From Frigoribacterium sp. Leaf8 (GTDB taxonomy: Bacteria > Actinomycetota > Actinomycetes > Actinomycetales > Microbacteriaceae): a DNA stretch of 64,000 nucleotides. This document shows positions 8,825 through 17,001 of the stretch, in pieces. The stretch covers positions 669,631 to 733,630 of the forward strand of contig NZ_LMKB01000005.1 of the NCBI RefSeq assembly GCF_001421165.1, given 5' to 3'. The notes beneath the pieces are model-generated. The model ran no database searches, was not told the DNA's origin, and worked only from the letters and a program-made list of their open reading frames with translations. The position numbers and the translations under genes are program-made. Position 1 is the first letter of the stretch, and every line of letters starts with the position of its first letter.

Positions 8825-10708
8825 GTGGCTGCTGACGAAGCCGATTTCGGCATCGAACTCCGGGGCTACCGCAAGGACGAGGTCGACCGCGTGCTCGGCG
8901 ACCTGCGGCGGGAGCTCATCAAGGCCAACGCCGACCGGGCCGACCGGGCGAGCGAGGTCGCGTTCCTCCAGCAGCGGGTGGACGAGATCCGTGCCGAGCT
9001 CGAAGAGGCCGGCACCCCCACGTACTCCGGTCTCGGCAGCAAGCTCGAGCAGACCCTGCGTCTGGCCGAACAGCAGTCCACCCTGGTGATCAGCCAGGCC
9101 GACATCGACGCCGAGGCCCTGCGCTCGTCCTCGACGGCCGAGGCGAAGCGCCTGCTGGACGACGCGAGCGAACGGGCCACGTCCGTGCTCGACGACGCCC
9201 GGGGCCGCGCCGCGGCGCAGGTCGCCGAGTCCACCGCCGACGCCGACCGTCTGGTCGCACGCGCCAAGGCCGAAGCACGCGACCTGCTGCAAGAGGCCCA
9301 GCGCGACGCCATCTCGATCCGCGGCTCGGCCGCCACCGAGGCGGCCCAGAACGTCTCGACGGCTCGACGCGAGGCAGCCGCGCTGCGTGCCGAGGTCGAG
9401 CACGAAGTCGCCGAGCAGCGGGCCGCCGTCGCCCGCGACCTCGCCGAGGCCCGCGACGAGGCCGACACCCTCGCCGCCGACACGCGCGAGGCCCGAGCCG
9501 TCTTCGAGAGCGACTCCGGGCGGCATCGCGCCGACCTCGAGCGCGAGGGCGTCACCGTCCGCGCCGAGCTGGCCCGACTCGACGAGACCACCCGCGCCGA
9601 CCTCGACGCCGAGGTCGGCGCCCGCCGCGCCGAACTCGACCGCGAGATCACGGCCGCCCGCGCCGAGCTGGCCGACGACGTCGCGGCCCAGCGCGCCGAA
9701 CTCGAACGCGACGTCGCCGCGGCCCGTGCCGAGCTCGCCCACGAGGTCGCCGAGACCCGCGCGCTCCTCGCCCGCGACGTCGACGCCACCCGTGCCGACC
9801 TCACCGACGAGGTCGAATCCACCCGGGTCGAGCTCGAGCGCGAGATCGCGACCGGTCGTGACCGCCTCGCGGCCGAGATCGCACAGGCCCGTGCCGAACT
9901 CGAGAAAGAGGTCGGCGACGCCCGCACCGAGCTCGACCGCGAGACCCGGCGCCGGCGCGACGAACTCGACCTCGCCGAGACCACGTCACGCGAACGCATC
10001 GCGCGCATCACCGTCGAGACCGACGAGCGCCTCACCCGCGAGAGCGAGGCGCAGGCCGACCGTCTCGCCCGCGAGGACGCCGACCGGCGGGCCGAACTCG
10101 CGACCGAGATCGAGCAGGCACGCGCCGAACTCGCCGCCGAGACCGTCGAGGCCCGCGCCGCCCTGGCGGACGAGACCGAGGCCCAGCGCGCCCGCCTGGC
10201 CGCCGACGACGTCCGGGTCCGCGCCGGGCTCGAGGCCGACCGCGAACGGGCCGTCGCCGACCTGCGCCGCGACGTCGACCAGGGGCGCGCCGACCTCGAG
10301 GTCGAGCTGCTGGCCCGTCGCGACGAGGCCGAGGTCGAGCTCACGCAGCGACACCAGCACGCCGTCGCCGAGACCCAGGAGCTGCTCGACGCGGCGGCCG
10401 AGCAGCTCGCCGAGGCCACCCGTCGTGCCACCGAGGTCCGGCGCGAGGCCGACGACCTCGAACGCACCGCGCTCGAGTACGCCCGCACCACCCGGACGGA
10501 CGCCGACGAGACGGCCCACGAGGTGCTCACCAACGCCGACGAACGCTCACGGTCGATCCTGGCCGATGCCCAGCAGCGGGCCGACGACCTCATCGGCGAC
10601 GCCGAAGAACGCCTGGCCGAGATCACGGCCGAACGCGACGCCGTCGCGGAGTACTTCGAGAACCTGCGTGGCATGATCGGACAAGTCGGCGGCGGTACGT
10701 CAGAGTAG
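8825..10708 (+). CDS. DivIVA-domain coiled-coil protein with hendecad repeats
   Basis: The protein has 627 residues from a GTG with GAAGGAGA upstream. The N-terminus (about 5-40) resembles the DivIVA/Wag31 membrane-binding region, with FGIELRGYRKDEVD. After it comes a helical linker and a very long Arg/Glu/Ala-rich coiled coil running to the end. Between residues 235 and 509 the chain is 25 back-to-back 11-residue units of the form R-A-E-L-x-x-E-V-x-x-x. A related block of four units lies at 188-231. Proteins of this type (DivIVA, Scy and FilP relatives) form polar or cytoskeletal assemblies that guide growth and cell shape in actinobacteria. It is not the canonical wag31, which is much shorter. 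The exact role is unknown. An AI-2E-family permease follows on the same strand. Confidence 0.85.
   Translation: MAADEADFGIELRGYRKDEVDRVLGDLRRELIKANADRADRASEVAFLQQRVDEIRAELEEAGTPTYSGLGSKLEQTLRLAEQQSTLVISQADIDAEALRSSSTAEAKRLLDDASERATSVLDDARGRAAAQVAESTADADRLVARAKAEARDLLQEAQRDAISIRGSAATEAAQNVSTARREAAALRAEVEHEVAEQRAAVARDLAEARDEADTLAADTREARAVFESDSGRHRADLEREGVTVRAELARLDETTRADLDAEVGARRAELDREITAARAELADDVAAQRAELERDVAAARAELAHEVAETRALLARDVDATRADLTDEVESTRVELEREIATGRDRLAAEIAQARAELEKEVGDARTELDRETRRRRDELDLAETTSRERIARITVETDERLTRESEAQADRLAREDADRRAELATEIEQARAELAAETVEARAALADETEAQRARLAADDVRVRAGLEADRERAVADLRRDVDQGRADLEVELLARRDEAEVELTQRHQHAVAETQELLDAAAEQLAEATRRATEVRREADDLERTALEYARTTRTDADETAHEVLTNADERSRSILADAQQRADDLIGDAEERLAEITAERDAVAEYFENLRGMIGQVGGGTSE
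9527..10351 (+). repeat. 25 tandem 33-bp units encoding hendecads
   Basis: The coding sequence is built of 25 consecutive 33-bp units with no insertion or deletion, each encoding an 11-residue helix repeat that begins Arg-x-x-Leu in most copies. DNA identity between units is moderate, with CGCGCCGAG/CTC recurring, so this is an old protein-level repeat and not a recent array. Confidence 0.9.
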
Positions 10709-10781
10709 GGCGACAGGCCGTGTCGGGCAGTCGGTGCCGCCGTGACCTCGACCGGCCCGTGCCGTCGACAGGAGCCCGCCC

Positions 10782-11840
10782 GTGAAGATCCACAACCCGT
10801 TCCGCATCGGTCTGCTCGCGGGGCTGGGAGTGCTCGTCGCCCTCGTCATCGGGGGTGCCGTCGGCCAGCTCTCGACGATCCTGACCTACGTGGGCGCGGC
10901 CCTGTTCATCTCGCTGGGGCTCGACCCGGTCGTCTCGTGGCTCGAGAAGCGTCGGGTGCCCCGGGGCATCGCCATCGTGATCGTCCTCGTGGCCGTGGTG
11001 GGCGCCTTCGTGGGCGTCGTCTTCGCGATCGTGCCCGTCATCGTGCAGCAGACCACGAGCCTCATCCAGGCGCTGACGTCGTACCTGCAGAGCGTCACCA
11101 CCCAGCAGTTCGTCGACAACCTGCAAGAACTCGTCCCCCAGAACGTCTTCGACGTGCAGGACGCGCTCGACTCCATCGTCGACTTCCTGACCAACCCCGA
11201 CAACGTCGTCACGATCGGCGGCGGGGTCCTCGCCGTCGGCGTCGCGATCGGCAACGGCCTCTTCGGCACGGTCGTCGTGGTCATCCTGACGATCTACTTC
11301 ACCTCGTCGATCAACAGCGTCAAGCGCGCGCTCTACCAGCTCGTCCCGGCCTCGAAGCGGGCCACGTTCGTCGACATCTCCGAACAGATCAGCCAATCGG
11401 TGGGTCGGTACGTCATCGGCCAGTTCACGCTCGCGGCGCTCAACGGCATCCTGAGCTTCGTGTTCCTCACCATCATCGGAGCCCAACAGCCGGCGGTCTT
11501 CGCGTTCATCGCGTTCCTGGGGTCGATCATCCCCCTCGTCGGCACCATCAGCGGTTCGGCGATCATCGTGCTGGCACAGATCGCGCTGTTGCCCCAGTCA
11601 CCGGCCACCTGGGTGACGACAGCCGTCTACTACCTGGTCTACATGCAGGTCGAGGCCTACCTGCTGAGCCCGCGCATCATGCGGCGGGCGGTCCGCGTCC
11701 CGGGCGTGATCGTCGTCATCGCGGCCCTCGTCGGTGGCACCCTGCTGGGAGTGCTCGGCGCACTCATCGCCATCCCCGTCGCCGCGTCGATCCTGCTGAT
11801 CATCCGCGAGGTCTACGTGCCACGCCAGAACCAGCTCTGA
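10782..11840 (+). CDS. AI-2E transporter family (PerM/YdiK-like) membrane protein
   Basis: This 352-residue polytopic membrane protein has about seven to eight hydrophobic segments. It shows the family layout of two N-terminal pairs, a soluble helical stretch around residues 95-140, and a conserved C-terminal block with GSIIPLVGT and MQVEAYLLSPRIM. Members are annotated AI-2E exporters or permeases, but substrates are mostly unproven and some act in ion antiport. GTG 10782 follows AGGAG by about 8 nt. It lies 73 nt after the DivIVA-type gene on the same strand and may be cotranscribed with it. Confidence 0.9.
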   Translation: MKIHNPFRIGLLAGLGVLVALVIGGAVGQLSTILTYVGAALFISLGLDPVVSWLEKRRVPRGIAIVIVLVAVVGAFVGVVFAIVPVIVQQTTSLIQALTSYLQSVTTQQFVDNLQELVPQNVFDVQDALDSIVDFLTNPDNVVTIGGGVLAVGVAIGNGLFGTVVVVILTIYFTSSINSVKRALYQLVPASKRATFVDISEQISQSVGRYVIGQFTLAALNGILSFVFLTIIGAQQPAVFAFIAFLGSIIPLVGTISGSAIIVLAQIALLPQSPATWVTTAVYYLVYMQVEAYLLSPRIMRRAVRVPGVIVVIAALVGGTLLGVLGALIAIPVAASILLIIREVYVPRQNQL

Positions 11841-11884
11841 GACGCGCTACGCCCCGGTCGCTCCGAGCCCGGCGTGGTGGACAG

Positions 11885-11900
11885 TCCGCCGTCCGGCGGA
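11885..11900. terminator. Short hairpin between convergent genes
   Basis: TCCGCC and GGCGGA (loop GTCC) form a 6-bp GC-only stem between the permease and the hydrolase. It is weak, but it is the only clear stem in this 67-bp gap. Confidence 0.35.
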
Positions 11901-11907
11901 GGCACCG

Positions 11908-12651
11908 TCAGGAGGCGCGGGGCGGCCAGGTGGACGGCAGCGGCAGGGCACCGGGCGCGACCCGACGGACGATCTCGGTCAGCACGCGACTGGTCTGCTT
12001 CTCGCCGACCCAGAGGTGCTTGCCTCCCTCGACGGCGACCACCTCGGCCTCGGGAACGAGGGCGAAGCGACGTCGCGCCTCGTCGGGACGCAGGTAGTCG
12101 TCGAACTCGGGCACGACGGCCACCACGGCCCGCCCGGAGTCGTGCCACGCCCCGAGTTCGGCGTCGGACGTGCGGTGCAGTGGTGGGGACAGCAGCACGA
12201 CGCCGGCCACCTCGACGTCGAGGCCGTGCTTCAGGGCGACTTCGGTGCCGAACGACCAACCCACCAACCACGGGGTGGGCAGACCGCGATCGCCCACGAA
12301 GGCCACGGCGGCGGCGAGGTCGGCCGCTTCGGCCACCCCCTCGCCGAACTCACCCTCGGACCGACCTCGCGGAGACGACACCCCGCGGAAGTTGAACCTG
12401 AGCACGGCGAGGTCGGCCAGGGCCGGAAGACGGGCCGCGGCCTTCCTGATGACGTGGGAGTCCATGAACCCGCCGGCGGTGGGCAGAGGGTGCAACGCGA
12501 CGATCGTGCCGACGGGCTCGCGGTCCGCCGGGAGGCTCAGCTCGCCCACCAGGGTCAGCCCGTCGCCGGTGTGCAGTTCGACGTCCTCACGCCGCGCGGG
12601 CAGCAGGACGCCCCCGCGGATCTCGAGAGCGTCGGCGTCGGGGGTCGTCAC
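11908..12651 (-). CDS. Alpha/beta hydrolase, dienelactone-hydrolase-like
   Basis: The 247-residue protein has the nucleophile elbow GWSFGTE, a probable acid in PEFDDYLRP and a late His in GGKHLWVGE. Together these give a plausible Ser-Asp-His triad. HPLPTAGGFMDS near residue 55 is typical of this hydrolase subgroup, and no secretion signal is seen. GTG 12651 is preferred to an upstream ATG because it has GGAGGATC just before it and overlaps the upstream stop by 4 nt (GTGA), so it is translationally coupled to the small Cys/His protein. The substrate is unknown. Confidence 0.82.
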   Translation of the reverse strand: MTTPDADALEIRGGVLLPARREDVELHTGDGLTLVGELSLPADREPVGTIVALHPLPTAGGFMDSHVIRKAAARLPALADLAVLRFNFRGVSSPRGRSEGEFGEGVAEAADLAAAVAFVGDRGLPTPWLVGWSFGTEVALKHGLDVEVAGVVLLSPPLHRTSDAELGAWHDSGRAVVAVVPEFDDYLRPDEARRRFALVPEAEVVAVEGGKHLWVGEKQTSRVLTEIVRRVAPGALPLPSTWPPRAS

Positions 12652-12947
12652 GAGATCCTCCAGCAGTGGGTGTGCCAATGGCGGCGGGCCGCCAGGTCGT
12701 CCTCGGCACCGAACAGCCCGTCGGCACGCCAGGCCACGACGTGCGGCGTCGCGGGAGCGATGCCCAAGGAGCAGCCGGGGCAGACGTACTCTTTGACGGC
12801 CGACGTCGCCGAGACCGACTGGACGTTGAACGAACGCCCGTGTTTGGTCTCGACCGTCAAGCCGCCGAACGACGCTCGGGTGACGTCGTAGGCCTCGTCG
12901 GCGTCACGCCGGTCGCGCGAGCGACGGGAGCGGTTGCTGCGGGGCAT
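12648..12947 (-). CDS. Small conserved Cys/His protein, possibly zinc-binding
   Basis: The 99-residue protein has a strongly basic N-terminus (MPRSNRSRRSRDRR) followed by a compact domain with CPGC near residue 57 and HWHTHCW near the C-terminus. The Cys2 plus His/Cys set could bind one zinc ion. Similar short actinobacterial proteins are often labelled ATP/GTP-binding protein without a visible P-loop, and there is none here. The ATG sits 7 nt after TACGCT, so the mRNA should be leaderless. It is coupled to the hydrolase gene by a 4-nt overlap. The function is not known; the basic tail suggests nucleic-acid contact. Confidence 0.75.
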   Translation of the reverse strand: MPRSNRSRRSRDRRDADEAYDVTRASFGGLTVETKHGRSFNVQSVSATSAVKEYVCPGCSLGIAPATPHVVAWRADGLFGAEDDLAARRHWHTHCWRIS

Positions 12948-12954
12948 GACGACC

Positions 12955-12960
12955 AGCGTA
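12955..12960 (-). promoter_or_regulatory. -10 box, leaderless start of 12947 gene
   Basis: TACGCT on the minus strand, then 7 nt (GGTCGTC), then the ATG at 12947. This matches the TANNNT-N7-start pattern seen at several other genes in the window. Confidence 0.55.
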
Positions 12961-12963
12961 GCA

Positions 12964-12987
12964 ACGGCCCCCGAGGTCGAGGGCCGT
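12964..12987 (-). terminator. Hairpin after the transglycosylase-like gene
   Basis: ACGGCCC (12964-12970) and GGGCCGT (12981-12987) form a 7-bp stem 9 bases past the stop of the upstream minus-strand gene and just before the next promoter. Confidence 0.5.
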
Positions 12988-12995
12988 GCGACGGA

Positions 12996-13820
12996 TCAGT
13001 ACCAGTTGTTGGCGACGGAATGGGCCCAAGCACCGCAGGGGTTGCCGTAGCGGCCGCCGATGTAGTTCAGCCCCCACGTGATCTGCGTGGCGGGATTGGT
13101 CTGCCAGTCGGCACCGACGGAGCCCATCTTGCTACCCGGCAGGGCCTGGGGAATGCCGTAGGCACCACTCGACCGGTTGGACGCGTAGACGTTCCAGCTG
13201 GACTCTTTCTGCCACAGCGACACCAGGCAGTCGTACTGGTCGGAGCCCCAGCCGCGAGCGGCCACGAGTTCGGCGGCGACGGCCTTCGCGCTGCCCGGGT
13301 CAGGGGTACCCGCCACGGGAGCAGACGACGACTTCTTGGCAGAGCCGGACGTCGCACCCGACGGGGCCGCGGGCTTCTCGGTCTCGGCCACCACGACGGG
13401 CGGGGGCGGCGGCGGCACGTACTCGGTCACGCCGTAGGCGTCCCGGTCGGCGACGGTCACGGCGGCACCGGCGACCGTGAGGGTCTGACCGGGGGCCGTC
13501 AGCACCGACGCAGCGCCCGGAACGGTCGTCGCGGCCTCGGCACCGGCCAAGGGGTTGACGAGCGAGGCCGACACGAAGGCGAACGACGCACAGAAACCGA
13601 CGAGGGGAATTGCCACCCGTCGAGGGAATCCGGTTCGACGAGCGGCCGGTACGGCATCGCGGACGGGACCGGTGAACGCGAGGGAGCCGGCTGCGGGGCG
13701 TCGCACGACGCTCTGCGAGGCCGGCACGCGGATGCGCCGGCGGGTCGAGGGTCGTTCGACCGCGGCCGGGTGCTCTCGTCGAGAGGGACCGGGGGTCGGA
13801 TTCGCTGCGTGCCTGCCCAT
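12996..13820 (-). CDS. Secreted lytic-transglycosylase-like protein (APF C-terminal type)
   Basis: This 274-residue protein has a basic N-terminal region (about 60 residues), one membrane or signal segment (about residues 78-98), a Pro-rich stretch (EYVPPPPPPVVV) and a linker. The C-terminal domain has about 90 residues with QYDCLVSLWQKESSWN and SSGAYGIPQALPGSKM. This is the aggregation-promoting-factor-type, lysozyme-like fold, and the Glu in KESSWN is the expected catalytic acid. Two Cys in the domain could form a disulfide. The likely substrate is peptidoglycan outside the membrane. ATG 13820 is chosen because homology and the basic head start there; the ribosome site is weak. The neighbouring DivIVA-like gene and cdsA also fit an envelope theme. 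Confidence 0.85.
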   Translation of the reverse strand: MGRHAANPTPGPSRREHPAAVERPSTRRRIRVPASQSVVRRPAAGSLAFTGPVRDAVPAARRTGFPRRVAIPLVGFCASFAFVSASLVNPLAGAEAATTVPGAASVLTAPGQTLTVAGAAVTVADRDAYGVTEYVPPPPPPVVVAETEKPAAPSGATSGSAKKSSSAPVAGTPDPGSAKAVAAELVAARGWGSDQYDCLVSLWQKESSWNVYASNRSSGAYGIPQALPGSKMGSVGADWQTNPATQITWGLNYIGGRYGNPCGAWAHSVANNWY

Positions 13821-13918
13821 GAGTCCGTCCAGGGTAACCGATGGGACGCCGGAGGGCCAGGGACGACCCGTCAGCGTGTCGGAGGCTCGGGGGAAGAGGA
13901 GAGGCCCGGCCGTGACCG

Positions 13919-14476
13919 TCAGCGGACGGCCAGCATGACGTCGACCACCGTGTCGAGCACCAGGTCGACCTGGCTCTCGCGGTAACCGCCGCGCTTCGCC
14001 CGGAAGACCGAAGCCCGGACGTCGTCGATGCTGAGGGGGCGGCCGTCGGTGAAGTAGCCGTGCAGCCGCCGGGTGAGGCGGTCGACGTCTCGCGGGTGGT
14101 AGCCGGTCGTGAGGATGCCCACCCTGTCGAAGCGGTGGCCCTGCGGTCGCTCGAGACGGGCCACGATGTCTTCCGCCCCGGAGCGCGCGGTCGAGAACCA
14201 GGTCGACTCGGCGCCCGACGAGACGGCCCGTTCGCGCTCCCGACTGGCGAAGGCGTCCTCGAGACGTTCGAGCGCGGCGTCGACGTGTGCCGTCGAGTAC
14301 CCGTTCTTGGTCAACCCGAAGGCCGTGCGTCGGATGCGGGCGGAGTCGATGCCGAGGCCGGTCTCGCCGGCGTAGGCCTTCCGGGCCTCGACCAGGAACG
14401 CGTCGACCTCGTCGACGTCGTAACCCCGCTTGCCCTTGGGAACGATCGGGAATGTGCTGCTCACGGCCACCATCAT
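13919..14476 (-). CDS. DivIVA-like protein with four repeated short motifs
   Basis: The protein is 185 residues long. Four similar segments of aromatic/Gly-Tyr plus acidic helix are spread along it: GKRGYDVDEVDAFL, LTKNGYSTAHVDAALERL, TTGYHPRDVDRLTRRL and KRGGYRESQVDLVLDTV. Each resembles the membrane-binding N-terminal piece of DivIVA, which normally occurs once and is followed by a coiled coil. There is no long coiled coil here. The start is uncertain: two adjacent ATGs (14476, 14473) and a GTG (about 14461) are possible, and none has a clear ribosome site. It lies just after cdsA on the same strand. A role at curved membrane or the cell pole is plausible but inferred. Confidence 0.78.
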   Translation of the reverse strand: MMVAVSSTFPIVPKGKRGYDVDEVDAFLVEARKAYAGETGLGIDSARIRRTAFGLTKNGYSTAHVDAALERLEDAFASRERERAVSSGAESTWFSTARSGAEDIVARLERPQGHRFDRVGILTTGYHPRDVDRLTRRLHGYFTDGRPLSIDDVRASVFRAKRGGYRESQVDLVLDTVVDVMLAVR

Positions 14477-14536
14477 GCCGCATGGGCCGATGGCAAGCCG
14501 CTGGACGCGCGGCCGGTCAGTACCGGCGGACGGGCG

Positions 14537-15535
14537 TCACGCGAAGAGGAGGTACAGGGCGTAGGCCGCGGCGGCCGAGGGCAACGTGCTGTCGAGCCGG
14601 TCGAGGAACCCGCCGTGTCCGGGAAGCCAGGTGCTGATGTCTTTGATGCCCAGGTCGCGCTTGATGAGGGATTCGGACAGATCGCCGATGGTGGCGGTCA
14701 CGATGATGACGCCACCGAAGACGAGACCGAACCACCACGGCTCGTCGAGCAGGAAGACCGACAACAGCACGGCCGCGATGAGGCTGGCGGCCACCGAACC
14801 GGCGAAGCCCTCCCAGGTCTTCTTGGGACTGATGCGGGGCGCCATCGGGTGCTTGCCGAAGTTCAGGCCGGTCGCGTAGGCACCGGTGTCGACCGCGATC
14901 ACGACGATGAGAGCCGACAGGGTCCACCACTGGCCGTCGGGTCGAGCAGCCATGAGGGCCATGAAGCTGCCGAGGAACGAGCAGTAGATCTGGACGAACG
15001 CACCGGCACCGAGATCACGACCCAGCGCGGAGGCGCCGGCTCGGTGCGACGGACGGGCCGTCTCGACGAGGCGCCACACGGAGACGACGACGATGCCGCC
15101 CACCAGAGCGGCCCACTGGCCGCCGGCTCCGCCGTAGAAGGCCGCGGGGACCACGGCCACGCCGGCGAGGACGCTCGGGAGGCGGGGCACGTCGCGCCCG
15201 GCGAAGCGCAGGGCACTGGCGAGTTCGAAGCACAACGAACCGATCAGGGCCGCCGCCACGATGATGAAGAACGCCTTGACGAAGATCAGGCTCAACAAGA
15301 CCGCGGCCCCGAGCAGGACACCCACGGCGATGGCGGCCGGAAGGTTGCGACCGGTGCGCGCCGTCAACTTCTCGTTGCGCGAGTCGAGGCGCGCCTTGCC
15401 TGCCCGCAGTTGGCTCTCGATGTCGTGGCGGGCCGCTTGCGCTCGAGCGTCGAAGTCGGCCCGGCGACTACCGAGAGTGCTCTTCTGAGCCGGTGACGAG
15501 TCGTCGGGGCCGGCGCCGTCGGGTCGCTGTCTCAT
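14537..15535 (-). CDS. cdsA: Phosphatidate cytidylyltransferase
   Basis: CdsA makes CDP-diacylglycerol from phosphatidic acid and CTP in the membrane. The 332-residue protein has a charged cytoplasmic head of about 65 residues, several membrane helices and the diagnostic C-terminal signature SLIKRDLGIKD followed by PGHGGFLDRLD. Its ATG overlaps the frr stop by one base, so the two are coupled. The order rpsB-tsf-pyrH-frr-cdsA is a widely conserved bacterial cluster. The charged head is longer than in many homologues. Confidence 0.96.
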   Translation of the reverse strand: MRQRPDGAGPDDSSPAQKSTLGSRRADFDARAQAARHDIESQLRAGKARLDSRNEKLTARTGRNLPAAIAVGVLLGAAVLLSLIFVKAFFIIVAAALIGSLCFELASALRFAGRDVPRLPSVLAGVAVVPAAFYGGAGGQWAALVGGIVVVSVWRLVETARPSHRAGASALGRDLGAGAFVQIYCSFLGSFMALMAARPDGQWWTLSALIVVIAVDTGAYATGLNFGKHPMAPRISPKKTWEGFAGSVAASLIAAVLLSVFLLDEPWWFGLVFGGVIIVTATIGDLSESLIKRDLGIKDISTWLPGHGGFLDRLDSTLPSAAAAYALYLLFA

Positions 15536-16092
15536 CAGACCTCGAGCAGCTCCGCTTCTTTCTTCTTCAACGCGTCGTCGATGGAGTCGATGTACCCCTT
15601 GGTGATCGACTCGAGCTCTTTCTCGGCACGAGCGACCTCGTCGTCGCCGACCTCGGTCTTCTGGGCGTCGAGCGCCTCTTTCGACTTGCGACGGACGTTG
15701 CGCACCTGCACCTTGGCGTCCTCGCCCTTGCTGCGCACGAGCTTGACGAACTCTTTGCGACGCTCTTGCGTCAGCTCGGGGATGGTGACTCGGACGATCG
15801 TGCCGTCGTTCGTCGGGTTGGCCCCGAGGTTCGGGAAGGTCGCGATGGCCTTCTCGATCTCTTTGAGGGCCGTCTTGTCGTAGGGGGTGACGATCATGGT
15901 GCGCGCCTCGGGCACCTGCAGCGAGGCGAGCTGGGCCAGCGGGGTCGGGGTCCCGTAGTAGTCGATCGGGATCTTCTGGAACAGAGCGGGGTTGATGCGG
16001 CCGGTGCGCACCGTCCCGAAGTCGTTCTTGGCGGCGTCGAGCGCCTTGTCCATCTTCTCGCGCGTCTCGGTGAGTACGTCGTTGATCGCCAC
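15535..16092 (-). CDS. frr: Ribosome recycling factor
   Basis: RRF splits post-termination ribosomes together with EF-G. The protein has 185 residues, the usual length. It has the typical three-helix tail regions ([19 protein letters not shown] near the start) and the hinge region [10 protein letters not shown]. The start is GTG 16092 with AAGGAG upstream, so MAINDVL is initiated from GTG. It sits 38 nt after pyrH. Confidence 0.98.
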   Translation of the reverse strand: MAINDVLTETREKMDKALDAAKNDFGTVRTGRINPALFQKIPIDYYGTPTPLAQLASLQVPEARTMIVTPYDKTALKEIEKAIATFPNLGANPTNDGTIVRVTIPELTQERRKEFVKLVRSKGEDAKVQVRNVRRKSKEALDAQKTEVGDDEVARAEKELESITKGYIDSIDDALKKKEAELLEV

Positions 16093-16130
16093 TGGTGCTC
16101 CTTGTTCGGTTCGCGGTCGAGTTTAGTCGT

Positions 16131-16850
16131 CTAGTTGCTGACGATTGTTCCGATGCGTTCGCCGCGGATGGCGCGGGCGATGTTGCCCTCGCCTTCCATG
16201 CCGAACACGTGCATGGGCATGCCGTTGTCCATGCAGAGACTGAAGGCGGTCGAGTCGACGACCTTGAGCCCCTGCATCAGCGCCTCTTGGTACGTGAGCT
16301 GGTCGAGCTTGACCGCCGACGGGTCGTGCCGGGGGTCGGCCGAGTAGACGCCGTCCACGCCGTTCTTGGCGACGAGCACCTCGGAGGCCCCGATCTCGAG
16401 GGCTCGCTGGGCCGAGACGGTGTCGGTCGAGAAGTACGGCAGGCCGGCGCCGGCACCGAAGATGACGACGCGCCCCTTCTCGAGGTGCCGCTCGGCGCGA
16501 CGGGGGATGTACGGCTCGGCGACCTGGGTCATCGCGATGGCGGACTGGACGCGGGTGGCAGCGCCGGCCTGCTCGAGGAAGTCCTGGAGGGCGAGGGCGT
16601 TCATGACGGTGCCCAGCATGCCCATGTAGTCGGCCCGGCCCCGGTCCATGCCGCGCTGACTGAGTTCGGCACCGCGGAAGAAGTTGCCGCCACCTACCAC
16701 GATGGCGATCTCGACGTCGGTCGCCGCGTCGGCGATCTCACGGGCGATGGAGCCGACCACGTCGGGGTTCACGCCGAGCTGGCCGCCGCCGAAGGCCTCA
16801 CCCGAGAGCTTCAGCAGGACGCGTCGTCGTCCGGTCGTTTCCGATGTCAT
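16131..16850 (-). CDS. pyrH: Uridylate kinase
   Basis: PyrH phosphorylates UMP to UDP with ATP and belongs to the amino-acid-kinase fold, working as a cytoplasmic hexamer. The 239-residue protein has [13 protein letters not shown] at the N-terminus, the GGGNFFRG loop and the late [12 protein letters not shown] stretch of the family. ATG 16850 follows GGAGACTCGC. A terminator-like hairpin and a candidate -10 upstream suggest it can be transcribed separately from tsf. Confidence 0.98.
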   Translation of the reverse strand: MTSETTGRRRVLLKLSGEAFGGGQLGVNPDVVGSIAREIADAATDVEIAIVVGGGNFFRGAELSQRGMDRGRADYMGMLGTVMNALALQDFLEQAGAATRVQSAIAMTQVAEPYIPRRAERHLEKGRVVIFGAGAGLPYFSTDTVSAQRALEIGASEVLVAKNGVDGVYSADPRHDPSAVKLDQLTYQEALMQGLKVVDSTAFSLCMDNGMPMHVFGMEGEGNIARAIRGERIGTIVSN

Positions 16851-16880
16851 GCGAGTCTCCGTCTCGTCGTGGCCGTAGCC

Positions 16881-16886
16881 AGGTTA
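16881..16886 (-). promoter_or_regulatory. Candidate -10 for pyrH-frr-cdsA
   Basis: TAACCT on the minus strand lies 30 nt before the pyrH ATG and just after the hairpin at 16957-16990, so it could start a separate pyrH transcript with a leader of about 24 nt. Confidence 0.45.
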
Positions 16887-16956
16887 GCGAGTTCGGGCTG
16901 GTCGCCGTCCGTCGCCGATGATGCACCCGACGTCGTCACCTCGGCCGGGCATGGGA

Positions 16957-16990
16957 ACGGGGTCCGAGACACGTTCGTCTCGGACCCCGT
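16957..16990 (-). terminator. Terminator hairpin after tsf
   Basis: A perfect 14-bp stem (16957-16970 with 16977-16990, loop ACGTTC) begins 11 bases past the tsf stop and separates rpsB-tsf from pyrH. Confidence 0.8.
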
Positions 16991-17001
16991 CACGGTGCTG
17001 T

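Noticed and set aside
9527-10351. The 33-bp units as a CRISPR or satellite array
   Set aside because: Units are contiguous with no spacers, keep the reading frame and vary at DNA level as expected of coding sequence.
8866-10674. A 602-residue Ser/Arg-rich minus-strand frame
   Set aside because: It is antisense to the hendecad repeats, and its repetitive composition follows from the 33-bp units on the real strand.
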